NCBI RefSeq assembly: GCF_019355555.1
Contig: NZ_CP072141.1
Coordinates: 1,296,001 to 1,360,000 of the forward strand
Direction: 5' to 3'
Source: Rhizobium sp. L51/94
Lineage (GTDB): Bacteria > Pseudomonadota > Alphaproteobacteria > Rhizobiales > Rhizobiaceae
Length of the DNA stretch: 64,000 nucleotides
Shown one piece after another: positions 19,636-28,695 of the stretch. Made by a program: the position numbers and the translations under genes. Below the pieces are notes generated by a model that made no database searches, was not told the DNA's origin, and worked only from the letters and a program-made list of their open reading frames with translations. The stretch's first letter is position 1. Every line of letters begins with the position of its first letter.

Positions 19636-19826
19636 ACGTCTTCGTATTGCGACCGTCGCTGCAATCTCGTCGTCTCGCACCCAGCCGCGCGACAGGCACC
19701 ACCACCCCGAACCATCAGGCCCGGACAAGGTCGCATCTCTATTCCTGCGGGTATTGCGGGGAGGCGGAGAGGTATTGGACGTTGCGCGTCCATCGCCAAA
19801 AGTTTTCGCTGCAGACGGCTTCCGCC

Positions 19827-19850
19827 AGATGGGTGTCCTACCCATCTTTT
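19827..19850 (+). terminator. Leader terminator-like hairpin before the gene at 19876
   Basis: AGATGGGT-GTCCT-ACCCATCT (8-bp perfect stem) is followed by TTT. It ends only ~26 bases before the start codon of the next gene, so it either stops transcription arriving from upstream or acts as an attenuator. Confidence 0.6.
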
Positions 19851-19875
19851 CGTCGGTGCCGGAGATTTCCGTTAA

Positions 19876-21087
19876 ATGCAGGAACAGACCATGGCGCATC
19901 AGTTCGACGATTTTTCCCTCGAAATTCTGATGAAGAACAAAGCTTGGAGTTTCGGCAACGTTGATACGAAAGCGGTGGTCTCGCCAAGGCTCAGCCTGCA
20001 ATCCGGCGGCCATCTGCAGGACTACTCGCACCCAAACGAGAACGCCTGGAGAGTGAAGGCGGGCGCTATCGAGTTTCTCAATCAGGACGGTGCTGTTTCC
20101 ACCCGGTTCGATCGCATAATCGAGAACGACGGCAAGTATACGATGGAAGGACGATTTCGCCTCGGCGGTACAGGAGAAATCCACTATCTGCAGGAGTGCG
20201 GAGAAATCGCACGGCCTTTGAACCGGACAGCACTCGTCGTTCCCATCCACGACGCCTATTTCATCTATGGCATCAACCTTCTCTACCAGAGCGTCGATTC
20301 CGACTACGACATCGTCTTTGTGTTCTCGACCGATGCTGACCGTCGGGCTTTTGCAACGATGCACCAGCCATCGGCGTCCCTTTATTACCATGCGATCGTC
20401 CTCGATGATCATTTAACCGGCAGCGCGATCTCTGTCGTGGCCGATCGCAAGACTTGGCCGACGGTCAAGAAGTTTCTCGCGCTCTCGCTGGTCCACAAGT
20501 CCTACGACTATATTCTCTGCGTCGATGCCGAGACCTTCATTCTCCGGCCGACCGGATGGACGGCGGCGGCGGAGCAGGTCGTTTCGCAGGCCCGTTGGTA
20601 TGCCGGATTGCTGACGCAAAAACACGCGGCTGAACGCAACATCATGCACGCCTCGTCGATGGCGCTATCGCCGCATGCAGAGCACGCCGATATCCAGGCG
20701 ATATCGCGCAACTGGGGATTCTATAGCTGGTGGTGGGATATTCCGGTCTACGCAGCCGGAAGCGTTCCCGGATTTCTGAACTGGATAGAGTGGGACACCA
20801 GCCTGCAATTCGTCGAAAGGTTTGCCCATAACCTCTACGATCACATCACCTACCAGTTCTACATGGGGCTGCACGGCGGCTTCTCGTTCGTCCCGGTGGA
20901 AGGGATCGCCCATTCGCTCGAGTTCAAGCCGGCTGCCATGGTTGGCAGGGTTCACCGCGAAATCAATCCCGTGCGGTGGGCAAATGCCTTTGCCTACGCG
21001 CAGGACGCGGATTTCTTCAGGGAAAACGACTATCTCGCGATCTACCACATTGATCGCAAATCCTTCCCGCAGTTCGAGCTGGCCTGA
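19876..21087 (+). CDS. Hypothetical protein with glycosyltransferase-like features
   Basis: 403 residues. No family is firmly recognised. The middle part has features of a GT-A nucleotide-sugar fold: LVVPIHDAYFIYGINLLYQS (opening strand/helix), DIVFVFSTDADRRAF, and YILCVDAETFIL, where DAE could be the metal-binding DxD/DxE motif. The C-terminal half is aromatic-rich (NWGFYSWWWDIPVYAAG). No signal peptide or membrane segment is seen. The start is either ATG 19876 or ATG 19891; both have weak ribosome sites. It is monocistronic behind its own leader hairpin. Surface-polysaccharide sugar transfer is a guess, not a call. Confidence 0.6.
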   Translation: MQEQTMAHQFDDFSLEILMKNKAWSFGNVDTKAVVSPRLSLQSGGHLQDYSHPNENAWRVKAGAIEFLNQDGAVSTRFDRIIENDGKYTMEGRFRLGGTGEIHYLQECGEIARPLNRTALVVPIHDAYFIYGINLLYQSVDSDYDIVFVFSTDADRRAFATMHQPSASLYYHAIVLDDHLTGSAISVVADRKTWPTVKKFLALSLVHKSYDYILCVDAETFILRPTGWTAAAEQVVSQARWYAGLLTQKHAAERNIMHASSMALSPHAEHADIQAISRNWGFYSWWWDIPVYAAGSVPGFLNWIEWDTSLQFVERFAHNLYDHITYQFYMGLHGGFSFVPVEGIAHSLEFKPAAMVGRVHREINPVRWANAFAYAQDADFFRENDYLAIYHIDRKSFPQFELA

Positions 21088-21131
21088 ACGGCGGCTGGCT
21101 ATCATGCCTGATCGGAGCCGGTTTGGTATGT

Positions 21132-21800
21132 TCACCCCATCCCGGGAGCGGTTCTGAGTGCCATCAGTCGCGACCGGAGGCTGCCGTATTGGTAGACTGC
21201 GCGCAAAAGCTGCCTTGCCAGGTAGATGGCGAGTTCGCTTTCTTCCCGGTTGGCGCTAAAGGGCTCCCGCGCTTGTATCTCCGCATCATCGTTGATCACG
21301 ATGCGAGCGCCGCCCGCGATGCCGGGGTGCTCTCCGGTCATGGGCGTGAATGTGTTGAGGGCAGCGATGCGGCTCTGCAGGCCTTCTCCGTCGGCGTCGA
21401 TATCGTTGCAGAGATGCTCGAGCATGTGGCGGACCAGCACTGCCGAGGCCACGTAGAGCCCCACCGCATGACACTGGACCGCCTCCTCGATTGTCCCCAT
21501 GAGGCTGGGCGGAAGGGTGTTCCCGGAGAACACGAGGACTTCCGGCCGGTGAACGGAACGGCCTCCCTCGCTGTCCGAAAACGCCGAGATGACAGCATGG
21601 CACTCGGGGTTGGGGCACTGTCGAAGTCCGGCATAATAGATGACGGCCCCAGGCTGCGAACCGCTGCTCTCGCCGTAGGACCACTGAAGATCCGGCACCC
21701 GGGAAAATCCGAGCATCACATTTCGATGGCCGCACGCAGGGCAGCATATGTCCGCAAGCCAGCTCCCGACCGGGGCTTGGACGCCTTCAACGAAATGCAT
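21132..21800 (-). CDS. DUF4145-like protein with N-terminal zinc ribbon
   Basis: 222 residues. CPACGH near residue 20 and CPNPEC near residue 63 form a four-cysteine zinc ribbon. A helical domain follows with TIEEAVQCHAVGLYVASAVL and VRHMLEHLCND, which resembles the DUF4145 pattern seen alone or fused to restriction and abortive-infection proteins. Function unknown; a role in defence is possible from family associations only. It lies next to tRNA-Thr on the same strand. Confidence 0.65.
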   Translation of the reverse strand: MHFVEGVQAPVGSWLADICCPACGHRNVMLGFSRVPDLQWSYGESSGSQPGAVIYYAGLRQCPNPECHAVISAFSDSEGGRSVHRPEVLVFSGNTLPPSLMGTIEEAVQCHAVGLYVASAVLVRHMLEHLCNDIDADGEGLQSRIAALNTFTPMTGEHPGIAGGARIVINDDAEIQAREPFSANREESELAIYLARQLLRAVYQYGSLRSRLMALRTAPGMG

Positions 21801-21839
21801 GGGTGAACGATCTTTGTGTAGTTTTAAAGACTGAGAAAA

Positions 21840-21915
21840 TGGTGCCGCTTAGAGGACTCGAACCTCTGACCCCATCATTACGAATGATGTGCTCTACCAC
21901 CTGAGCTAAAGCGGC
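21840..21915 (-). tRNA. tRNA-Thr (anticodon CGU)
   Basis: Cloverleaf read on the minus strand: acceptor stem GCCGCTT/AAGCGGC, D-arm AGCTCAGGTGGTAGAGCA, anticodon stem CATCA/TGATG with loop TTCGTAA (anticodon CGU), T-arm AGAGG-TTCGAGT-CCTCT, discriminator A and encoded CCA. All helices pair. Confidence 0.96.
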
Positions 21916-22024
21916 AATCGCGGCGTCTGGGACAGCCTTCGATGTGCATGGGGCTGATACAGTCTCTCGGACAAGATTTCAAGCGCTCTGTTGGCAGATC
22001 GCCAAAAAACCGTCGCAGGCCGTT

Positions 22025-22981
22025 TCACCGCAGCAGTCGGGCGCGCGCCTGCCGGTATTCCCGCTCCAGACGGTCGACGAGATCCCGCACGGGGACGACG
22101 GCATCGATGGCGCCGATGCCCTGTCCCGATCCCCAGATGTCCTTCCATGCCTTGGCGCCCGAGCTTGCCTGTTCGAAGTCCATTGTCGCAGAATCCTCGG
22201 GCAGGCTGTCGGGATCAAGCCCGGCGGCGAGGATCGAGGCTTTTAGATAGTTGCCGCTGACCCCCGTAAAGTAGCTGGACGTGACGATGTCGGCGGCCTT
22301 GCCGTCGACGATTGCCTGCTTGTAGGCGCTGCTCGCCCGGGCCTCCTCGGTCGCGATGAAAGGCGAGCCGATATAGGCCATGTCGGCGCCCATCGCCTCG
22401 GCCGCCAGAATGCCGCCGCCTGTGGAAATGGCGCCGCCGAGAAGCAGCGGGCCGTTAAACCATTGCCGGATTTCCTGGACGAGCGCAAAGGGCGACAGCG
22501 ACCCCGCGTGGCCGCCGGCACCCGCTGCCACCGCGATCAGGCCATCCGCACCCTTGGCGATAGCCGAGCGGGCGTGGCGCAGGGTCGTGACATCGTGCAA
22601 CACGATGCCGCCATAGGAGTGGACGGCCGCATTGACCTCCGGCACCGCCCCCAGCGATGAGATGACGATGGGTGTCTTGTATTTCACGCAGAGCGAGAGG
22701 TCGTGCTCCAGCCGCCGGTTGGACTTGTGGACGATCTGGTTGACGGCGTAGGGCGCGGCTGGCTGATCGGGATGGGCAGCGTCGTGTGCAGCCAGCGTCT
22801 CGGTGATTTCAGCCAGCCATTCGTCCAGAAGACTTTCCGGGCGAGCATTGAGGGCCGGAAAGCTGCCGACGACGCCTGCCTTGCACTGCGCAAGTGTCAT
22901 CGTCGGGTGGGAAATGATAAAAAGCGGCGATGCTACGACCGGCAGGCGCAGGCCGCGCGTCAGGATCGGTGGAAGCGCCAT
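22025..22981 (-). CDS. Nitronate monooxygenase (2-nitropropane dioxygenase family)
   Basis: A 318-residue FMN-dependent TIM-barrel enzyme that oxidises alkyl nitronates. Family motifs are VASPLFIISHPTMT at the N terminus, the GAGGHAG phosphate-binding/catalytic-His segment, LLLGGAISTGGG and ADMAYIGSPF. The ATG at 22981 is preceded by CAGGAG; a TTG six bases upstream is less likely. Monocistronic, downstream-adjacent to tRNA-Thr. The physiological substrate in rhizobia is not known; propionate-3-nitronate detoxification is documented for other members. Confidence 0.88.
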   Translation of the reverse strand: MALPPILTRGLRLPVVASPLFIISHPTMTLAQCKAGVVGSFPALNARPESLLDEWLAEITETLAAHDAAHPDQPAAPYAVNQIVHKSNRRLEHDLSLCVKYKTPIVISSLGAVPEVNAAVHSYGGIVLHDVTTLRHARSAIAKGADGLIAVAAGAGGHAGSLSPFALVQEIRQWFNGPLLLGGAISTGGGILAAEAMGADMAYIGSPFIATEEARASSAYKQAIVDGKAADIVTSSYFTGVSGNYLKASILAAGLDPDSLPEDSATMDFEQASSGAKAWKDIWGSGQGIGAIDAVVPVRDLVDRLEREYRQARARLLR

Positions 22982-23272
22982 TGGCAAGCTCCTGTGCTCA
23001 CTGGCGCCGATAAATGCGCCACGTTTTTGCTATCAGGTTCGGATCGGCGGGAAAAGTCGCTTTCCGATCAGGGCGGCGATGCTGCCGCTGCCCTTGATGG
23101 TGGCTGAAGCGCCGCTATCTTTGAGCAAATACCGTGGTAACCTGTCTTATCCCCGGTCTAATGGCATCTGCATGGTACCGACCCTTGCGTATCGCCGGAC
23201 AGGGCATTACCGATTCCTGCCAGTCATTTGTCAGGATTGCATGGCGTCGCCAGTCAGAGTGAAGGACCGGAT

Positions 23273-24607
23273 GTGAGCGGATTAGAAACGGCCATCAGAA
23301 GCGCCCTGGAGCGATCCGAGCGCGACAACCCCGAGGTTCGGGCTCGCGTTTACCAGTCCGCCCGCCAGGCACTGGAAGCTGGCTTGCGCAAGCAGGACAT
23401 CACCGACGTCGAAACGGTTGCCGCCCAGCGCCAGCGTCTGGAACTGACGATCCGAGCGATCGAGGGCGAGGAGCGGGCGAGGCTTCGCGATGCTGCCGTT
23501 GTCCAGCCAGCTGCCGAGCCCGTCCCGTCTCCCACGCGACCCTCCGAGCCTGTGCCGGAGCCTGCAAGGCCGGTGGTGCAGCCGGCTTCACGGCCGGTCG
23601 CTGCCCAGTCCATGGCAGCTCCCCGGCCTGCGCCTATTTCGCCCGCCGCAGCGCCACCGCTCGGCGCCGCAGTGCGGCCAGAGGCGACACAGCAGCCGGG
23701 ACGCATGGAGCCCGGAATGGAGTTGCGCGGCGAGACGCGCGGTGCCGATACGTCTTCTTCCGGCCACACGGATGAAGGTGACCTCGGCGGCATCCATGCA
23801 GGTCCCGGCGATCACCTGGCAGCCGAACCCGGCGCCTACGAGGAGCCGGCGATGGCGGCGCCGTCGCGCAGCATGGATTTCAAGCCGGAGCGGGCGGTCA
23901 GCCGTCGCAAGCCGCGCAAGTTCTTTTCCCGCCTGCTGGTGTTTTGCATCGTCGTCGCCTTTCTCGGCATCGGTGCCTGGTGGGTTAAGACCTCGGGCGT
24001 GCTTCTGACAGCAGCGCAGCGCGACACCAGTGTCCGGAACCAGCCGGCGCAGATCACTCCCGAAGGCGAAGACGCCAACGACAACAACGCCGATCTCGAC
24101 TCCGGCAGCAACGCCGGTCTGGCGACGATCGACCCGCAGGACCGGTTCTCGGCCGACTGGATCCAGATCTTCGGGCCGACCGATGCCGCAAAGGCTGTCA
24201 GCGGCACCCAGGCGAAGATCGAAAACGCCTCGGAAAATGAAGGTCCGACAGTCCGTCTGACCTCGCAGTCGCCCGACACCACCGGCAATGTCGCGATCCC
24301 TGTTCCATCGGCTACCCTGCAGAAGCTCTCGGGCAAGCCGGCAACGGTTGCCATGACGCTGCAGGCGATCTCGGATGCACCGACACAGATTACCGTCGAA
24401 TGCAGTTTCGGTACCTATGGCGGTTGCGGCCGTCACCGGTTCGATGTGACGCGCCAGAAGTCCGATGCGCTGTTCCAGCTGCGTTTCAACAAGCCGCTGC
24501 CGGCTGATGCTTCCGGCAACCTCGTGTTCAATACGGATGTCGACGGCAAGTCGACCGGCGTCAATATCTACGCCATCCGCGTGCTTCCCGGAAACGAGGC
24601 GCCCTGA
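23273..24607 (+). CDS. Hypothetical single-pass membrane protein with proline-rich cytoplasmic region
   Basis: 444 residues from a GTG at 23273, with GAAGGA upstream. Layout: an N-terminal helical segment of ~75 residues (ALERSERDNPEVRARVYQSA), a Pro/Ala/Arg-rich unstructured stretch to about residue 210, one membrane helix around FFSRLLVFCIVVAFLGIGAW, and a C-terminal, probably periplasmic, ~190-residue domain rich in polar beta-like segments with two cysteines (ECSFGTYGGCG). Looks like a conserved rhizobial envelope protein; no function is assigned. Convergent with the second ppk2 gene. Confidence 0.7.
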   Translation: MSGLETAIRSALERSERDNPEVRARVYQSARQALEAGLRKQDITDVETVAAQRQRLELTIRAIEGEERARLRDAAVVQPAAEPVPSPTRPSEPVPEPARPVVQPASRPVAAQSMAAPRPAPISPAAAPPLGAAVRPEATQQPGRMEPGMELRGETRGADTSSSGHTDEGDLGGIHAGPGDHLAAEPGAYEEPAMAAPSRSMDFKPERAVSRRKPRKFFSRLLVFCIVVAFLGIGAWWVKTSGVLLTAAQRDTSVRNQPAQITPEGEDANDNNADLDSGSNAGLATIDPQDRFSADWIQIFGPTDAAKAVSGTQAKIENASENEGPTVRLTSQSPDTTGNVAIPVPSATLQKLSGKPATVAMTLQAISDAPTQITVECSFGTYGGCGRHRFDVTRQKSDALFQLRFNKPLPADASGNLVFNTDVDGKSTGVNIYAIRVLPGNEAP

Positions 24608-24623
24608 GGCGCACTCTTAGTCA

Positions 24624-25505
24624 TCATTTGAGAAACCCCGGTCCCGAGCCGAGGATCTTTCCATCGATCTCGCCGATAGCGTCGTTATCCTTGCCGGGAT
24701 AGTCCAGCGTCGAAAGTATGTGCCGGATCAGGTTGAGGCGGGCGCGCCGCTTGTCGTTGGCGTGGAGAACGGTCCACGGCGAATAGTCCGTGTGGGTTTC
24801 CTTCAGCATCCGGTCGCGCTTTTCGCTGTAGTCGTCCCACTTGTCGAGGGCGGCGATATCCATGGATGACAGCTTCCAGACCTTGCGCGGATCGTGGCGC
24901 CGGTCGTGAAAGCGTTTCAGCTGCATTTCCCGGCCGATGTCGAGGTAGAACTTGAAGAACATGATGCCCTCATGCTCGACGATTTTCTCCATCTGCGGCG
25001 CCTGGTGAAGGAACTGCTCGTACTGCTCCGGCGTGCAAAACCCCATCACCGGCTCGACCCCGGCGCGGTTGTACCAGGAGCGGTCGAACAGGACGAATTC
25101 GCCCGATGTCGGGAATTGGTCCACGTAACGCTGGAAATACCATTGCCCGGCTTCGCGGTCGTTCGGCTTGCTGAGTGCCACGACCCGCGCGAGGCGTGGG
25201 TTCATGTGGGCGGAGGTCGCAAAGATCGCACCGCCCTTGCCGGCAGCATCCCGGCCCTCGAAAATGGCCATGATCCGCTTGCCCGTCGCCTGCAGCCAGA
25301 ACTGGACCTTCACGAGTTCGATCTGAAGCGCTTTCAGATCGTCCATGTATTCGCTGCTTTTCAGCTTTTTCTTATAAGGAAAGTGGCCGGACGACAGCGC
25401 CTTGTCTGCGACCCAGTCGGGCAGAACGGGGTCGTCGACGTCGAAGATACGCCGTTTGCCGTGCAGCTCCAGCTCGACCACGCGGCTTTCGACTTCGTCT
25501 CCCAT
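24624..25505 (-). CDS. ppk2: Polyphosphate kinase 2 (second paralog)
   Basis: 293 residues with Walker [44 protein letters not shown] and the downstream [13 protein letters not shown]. It is clearly homologous to the gene at 16.9-17.8 kb but diverged in the N terminus ([18 protein letters not shown]). The ATG at 25505 sits six bases after GAGGAGG. It is divergent from phoR, the position of a ppk2 in other rhizobia as I recall, and is likely induced under phosphate stress, though no clear Pho box was found on its side. Confidence 0.92.
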   Translation of the reverse strand: MGDEVESRVVELELHGKRRIFDVDDPVLPDWVADKALSSGHFPYKKKLKSSEYMDDLKALQIELVKVQFWLQATGKRIMAIFEGRDAAGKGGAIFATSAHMNPRLARVVALSKPNDREAGQWYFQRYVDQFPTSGEFVLFDRSWYNRAGVEPVMGFCTPEQYEQFLHQAPQMEKIVEHEGIMFFKFYLDIGREMQLKRFHDRRHDPRKVWKLSSMDIAALDKWDDYSEKRDRMLKETHTDYSPWTVLHANDKRRARLNLIRHILSTLDYPGKDNDAIGEIDGKILGSGPGFLK

Positions 25506-25738
25506 AGATCCTCCTCGGGCCATTGGCCTGTATTTGCCATCAGGGGCTCAGTTCGTAAAAATTATAAACCGGCTCAGAAGACACATATTTACTGTGTCAT
25601 TTCAAGCCTTCCGCCGACTATGACTGGCGAGGGAGCCCAAGGGTTCCACGACTGTGGATAGTGCTGAAAACTTCTGTCATGAATTTGCTATATCAGTCCG
25701 AGTCTTAGACGTGTGGACGTAGAATCGGACCGGCGGCG

Positions 25739-26995
25739 TTGGAAGAGAATACATCAATTTTAAATCGGCTCGGGCAGCGCTTGAAGCAGGAAAGAGCGAT
25801 CCTGATTCTGGCCGTGCTGGTTGCCATTCTGGCCATGGCGGAGGGTACCGACGTGGTGGCCATCCTCGCCGTGCTGCTGGTCGTGGTTGCCGTTGCCCTG
25901 CTGCGCGCACCCCTGGTGGCGCGCAGGGCGCAGCCGGCGAAAGTCGAGCCGGCCCCGGTAGATCTGGCGGCAGTCCTGAGGCCGATGACCGCAGGCCTGG
26001 CTGGTCTCGACATGCCAGTTCTGGTGCTGGATCGCGAGGCGTCGGTGTTCTATCAGAACCCTGCAGCAGAGAGGGCGCTCGACCTCTTCCCGATTGGCGC
26101 CCACCTGTCGGCAAAGCTGCGCTCGCCCGGCATTCTCGACATGGTGCGGGAAACGATTGCCACCGGCGTGCCCAACCAGATCGAGCATTCCGAGCGTCTG
26201 CCGTCGGAGCGTGTCTTCATAGTGCGGATTGCGCCTGTCGAGCTGGCGCTCTCCGATCTCGGCAACCAGACATTCTTCCTGCTGTCGTTTCGCGACGTCT
26301 CGGAGTTGCGTCATATCGACCGCATGCGGTCGGATTTCGTCGCCAACGCCAGCCATGAGTTGCGCACGCCACTGGCCTCGCTGCGCGGCTTCATCGAGAC
26401 CATCCAGGGGCCAGCGCGCAACGATCCCAAGGCGCAGGAGCGCTTTCTGGCGATCATGTTCGATCAGGCGACCCGCATGAGCCGGCTGGTCGACGATCTC
26501 CTGTCGCTGTCGCGGCTCGAGTTGAAGTCCCATCTGGCGCCGGACCAGAAGGTCGATCTCGTGCCGCTGCTTGGCCATGTGCGCGATGCGCTGGTGCCGC
26601 TGGCGATGGATCTCGATGTCACTATCAATTTGCATATGCCGTCAGGCAAGGCGGAGGTGACCGGTGATCGCGACGAACTGGTGCAGGTGTTCGAAAACCT
26701 GATCGAGAATGCCTGCAAGTACGGTCAGGAGGGCAAGCGCGTCGACGTGACGTTGCGCAACAAGCCCGGCGAGCCTGTGGAGGTCACCGTGTCCGACAGC
26801 GGCGGCGGAATTCCGGCCGAACACGTGCCGCGCCTGACCGAGCGGTTTTATCGCGTCAGCGTCGAAAACAGCCGGTCCAAGAAGGGCACAGGCCTCGGGC
26901 TCGCCATCGTCAAGCACATCCTGACCCGTCACCGGGCCAGGCTGATCGTCAAATCCGAAGTCGGCCGCGGCACGGATTTCACGGTGCGCTTCTGA
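25739..26995 (+). CDS. phoR: Phosphate regulon sensor histidine kinase
   Basis: 418 residues from a TTG at 25739. Two hydrophobic N-terminal segments (ILILAVLVAILAMA and VVAILAVLLVVVAVALL) are followed by a PAS-like domain, the H-box ANASHELRTPLASLRGF, N-box FENLIENACKYG, G1 DSGGGIPAEH and G2 KKGTGLGLAIVKHI. It phosphorylates PhoB under phosphate limitation. In rhizobia phoR normally heads a phoR-pstSCAB-phoU-phoB cluster; here phoU follows after a 202-bp gap. A CTGTCAT element at 25674-25680 upstream is a possible but unpaired Pho half-site. Confidence 0.93.
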   Translation: MEENTSILNRLGQRLKQERAILILAVLVAILAMAEGTDVVAILAVLLVVVAVALLRAPLVARRAQPAKVEPAPVDLAAVLRPMTAGLAGLDMPVLVLDREASVFYQNPAAERALDLFPIGAHLSAKLRSPGILDMVRETIATGVPNQIEHSERLPSERVFIVRIAPVELALSDLGNQTFFLLSFRDVSELRHIDRMRSDFVANASHELRTPLASLRGFIETIQGPARNDPKAQERFLAIMFDQATRMSRLVDDLLSLSRLELKSHLAPDQKVDLVPLLGHVRDALVPLAMDLDVTINLHMPSGKAEVTGDRDELVQVFENLIENACKYGQEGKRVDVTLRNKPGEPVEVTVSDSGGGIPAEHVPRLTERFYRVSVENSRSKKGTGLGLAIVKHILTRHRARLIVKSEVGRGTDFTVRF

Positions 26996-27053
26996 ATAAC
27001 CCGGTGACACCTTATTCGAGGCTGCGAAAATTGAATTAATTCAATGATTTCGA

Positions 27054-27086
27054 TTGTCATAATTGTTTCATTGGGCTGACATAAAA
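27054..27086 (+). promoter_or_regulatory. Candidate triple Pho box upstream of phoU
   Basis: Three 7-mers, TTGTCAT (27054), GTTTCAT (27065) and CTGACAT (27076), lie at exact 11-bp intervals separated by A/T-rich 4-bp spacers, the arrangement of PhoB half-sites (consensus CTGTCAT). They sit ~110 bp before phoU in place of the missing pst genes, so phoU-phoB probably has its own phosphate-controlled promoter. Confidence 0.75.
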
Positions 27087-27197
27087 GGGCGAGCATTAGG
27101 CCGATATCAAAAAGGGCCTCGAAAAGGCGAAACCCGTTGCCGTCGCCGCGCCGAGCAGACCTACGTTCCGTGACGCCTTTCAATTTGAGGATAGAAA

Positions 27198-27911
27198 ATG
27201 GTTTCGACACACATTCATTCCGCCTACGACGAAGATTTGAAATTCCTGACGCGGCGCATCTCCGAGATGGGCGGCCTTGCCGAGCAGATGGTCGGTGAAT
27301 CCGTCCGCGCGCTGGTCAATGGCGATGTCGGGCTGGCTCAGAAGGTCATCTCTGACGATACGATCCTCGATCATGCCGAGCGCGAAGTCGGCGACAAGGC
27401 GATCCTGACGATTGCCCGCCGCCAGCCGATGGCTGCCGACCTGCGCGAAATCATGGGCTCGATCCGGATCGCCGCCGATCTGGAACGCGTCGGCGACCTC
27501 GGCAAGAACACGGCCAAGCGCGTTATCGCCGTGCAGGGCACCGGCGTACCGCGCAGCCTGGCACGCGGCATCGAGCATCTGTCCGAACTGGCGCTCGTCC
27601 AGTTGAAGGAAGTTCTCGACGTCTACACGACCCGCTCGCCCGACAAGGCGGTCTCCATCCGCGAGCGCGACGAGGAAATCGACGCGATGTATACCTCGCT
27701 GTTCCGCGAGATGCTGACCTACATGATGGAAGATCCGCGCAACATCACCACCTGCACGCATCTGCTGTTCTGCGCCAAGAACATCGAGCGCATCGGCGAC
27801 CACGCCACCAACATCGCCGAGACGATTTTCTACATGGCGACCGGTGCATTGCCTGAGGGCGACCGCCCGAAGGACGATACTGCCAATACCGTCGGCGCCA
27901 TGACGGAATAG
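27198..27911 (+). CDS. phoU: Phosphate signalling protein PhoU
   Basis: 237 residues made of two three-helix repeats. The metal-binding E/D-x-x-x-D motifs of the family appear in ERVGDLGKNTAKR and ERIGDHATNIAE. PhoU bridges the PstSCAB transporter and PhoR to signal phosphate sufficiency. An AGGATAG site precedes the ATG. The gene is intact although its usual Pst partner genes are absent here, so it must act with a transporter encoded elsewhere or with Pit. Confidence 0.95.
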   Translation: MVSTHIHSAYDEDLKFLTRRISEMGGLAEQMVGESVRALVNGDVGLAQKVISDDTILDHAEREVGDKAILTIARRQPMAADLREIMGSIRIAADLERVGDLGKNTAKRVIAVQGTGVPRSLARGIEHLSELALVQLKEVLDVYTTRSPDKAVSIRERDEEIDAMYTSLFREMLTYMMEDPRNITTCTHLLFCAKNIERIGDHATNIAETIFYMATGALPEGDRPKDDTANTVGAMTE

Positions 27912-27943
27912 GCCTGAAGGGTTTTTGAAGGAGAGCGGGCCCC

Positions 27944-28627
27944 ATGGTTCCGAGAGTTGCCGTCGTAGAAGATGAAGAAGCGCTGAGCGTGCTGCTGCGC
28001 TATAACCTTGAAGCAGAAGGTTTCGAAGTCGATACGATCCTGAGGGGCGATGAAGCCGAGATGCGCTTGCAGGAGCGCATTCCGGATCTCCTGATCCTCG
28101 ACTGGATGCTGCCGGGTGTTTCCGGCATCGAACTTTGCCGCCGCCTGCGCATGAAGCCGGAGACCGAACGTCTGCCGATCATCATGCTGACGGCGCGTGG
28201 CGAAGAAAGTGAGCGCGTCCGTGGCCTTTCCACCGGTGCAGACGACTATGTCGTCAAGCCGTTCTCGACGCCGGAACTGATGGCCCGTGTCCGCGCCATG
28301 CTGCGCCGCGCCCGCCCGGAGGTGCTGTCCAGCGTCCTTCGTTGCGGCGACATCGAACTCGACCGCGAGACGCACCGGGTACATCGCAAGAGCCGCGAGG
28401 TTCGCCTCGGCCCGACGGAGTTCCGCCTGCTGGAATTCCTGATGGCATCGCCAAGCCGGGTGTTTTCCCGCTCGCAGCTGCTCGACGGCGTCTGGGGCCA
28501 TGACATCTACGTCGACGAACGCACCGTTGACGTGCATGTCGGCCGGCTGCGCAAGGCCCTGAATTTTTCCAACATGCAGGACGTCATCCGCACCGTGCGC
28601 GGCGCCGGCTATTCCATGGAAGTCTGA
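27944..28627 (+). CDS. phoB: Phosphate regulon response regulator
   Basis: 227 residues of the OmpR/PhoB family. The receiver domain has acidic residues in VVEDEEA, the phosphoacceptor aspartate in LILDWMLPG, the conserved threonine in IIMLTARGEE and lysine in DDYVVKPFSTPEL. The C-terminal winged helix ends RTVRGAGYSM. A GAAGGAGAG site precedes the ATG, 32 bp after phoU, so the two form an operon. Activates the Pho regulon by binding Pho boxes such as the one at 27.05 kb, which would make it autoregulated. Confidence 0.96.
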   Translation: MVPRVAVVEDEEALSVLLRYNLEAEGFEVDTILRGDEAEMRLQERIPDLLILDWMLPGVSGIELCRRLRMKPETERLPIIMLTARGEESERVRGLSTGADDYVVKPFSTPELMARVRAMLRRARPEVLSSVLRCGDIELDRETHRVHRKSREVRLGPTEFRLLEFLMASPSRVFSRSQLLDGVWGHDIYVDERTVDVHVGRLRKALNFSNMQDVIRTVRGAGYSMEV

Positions 28628-28695
28628 GGCTGGAGTGCAGGCGCCGATGATGGTGCCGGTGCCATCCAGTCGGTGCATTTAGCGGGCTGACACTA

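Noticed and set aside
25674..25691. Pho box upstream of phoR
   Set aside because: Only one clear CTGTCAT half-site; the 11-bp-spaced partner (TTGCTAT) is poor, so it is not annotated as a feature.
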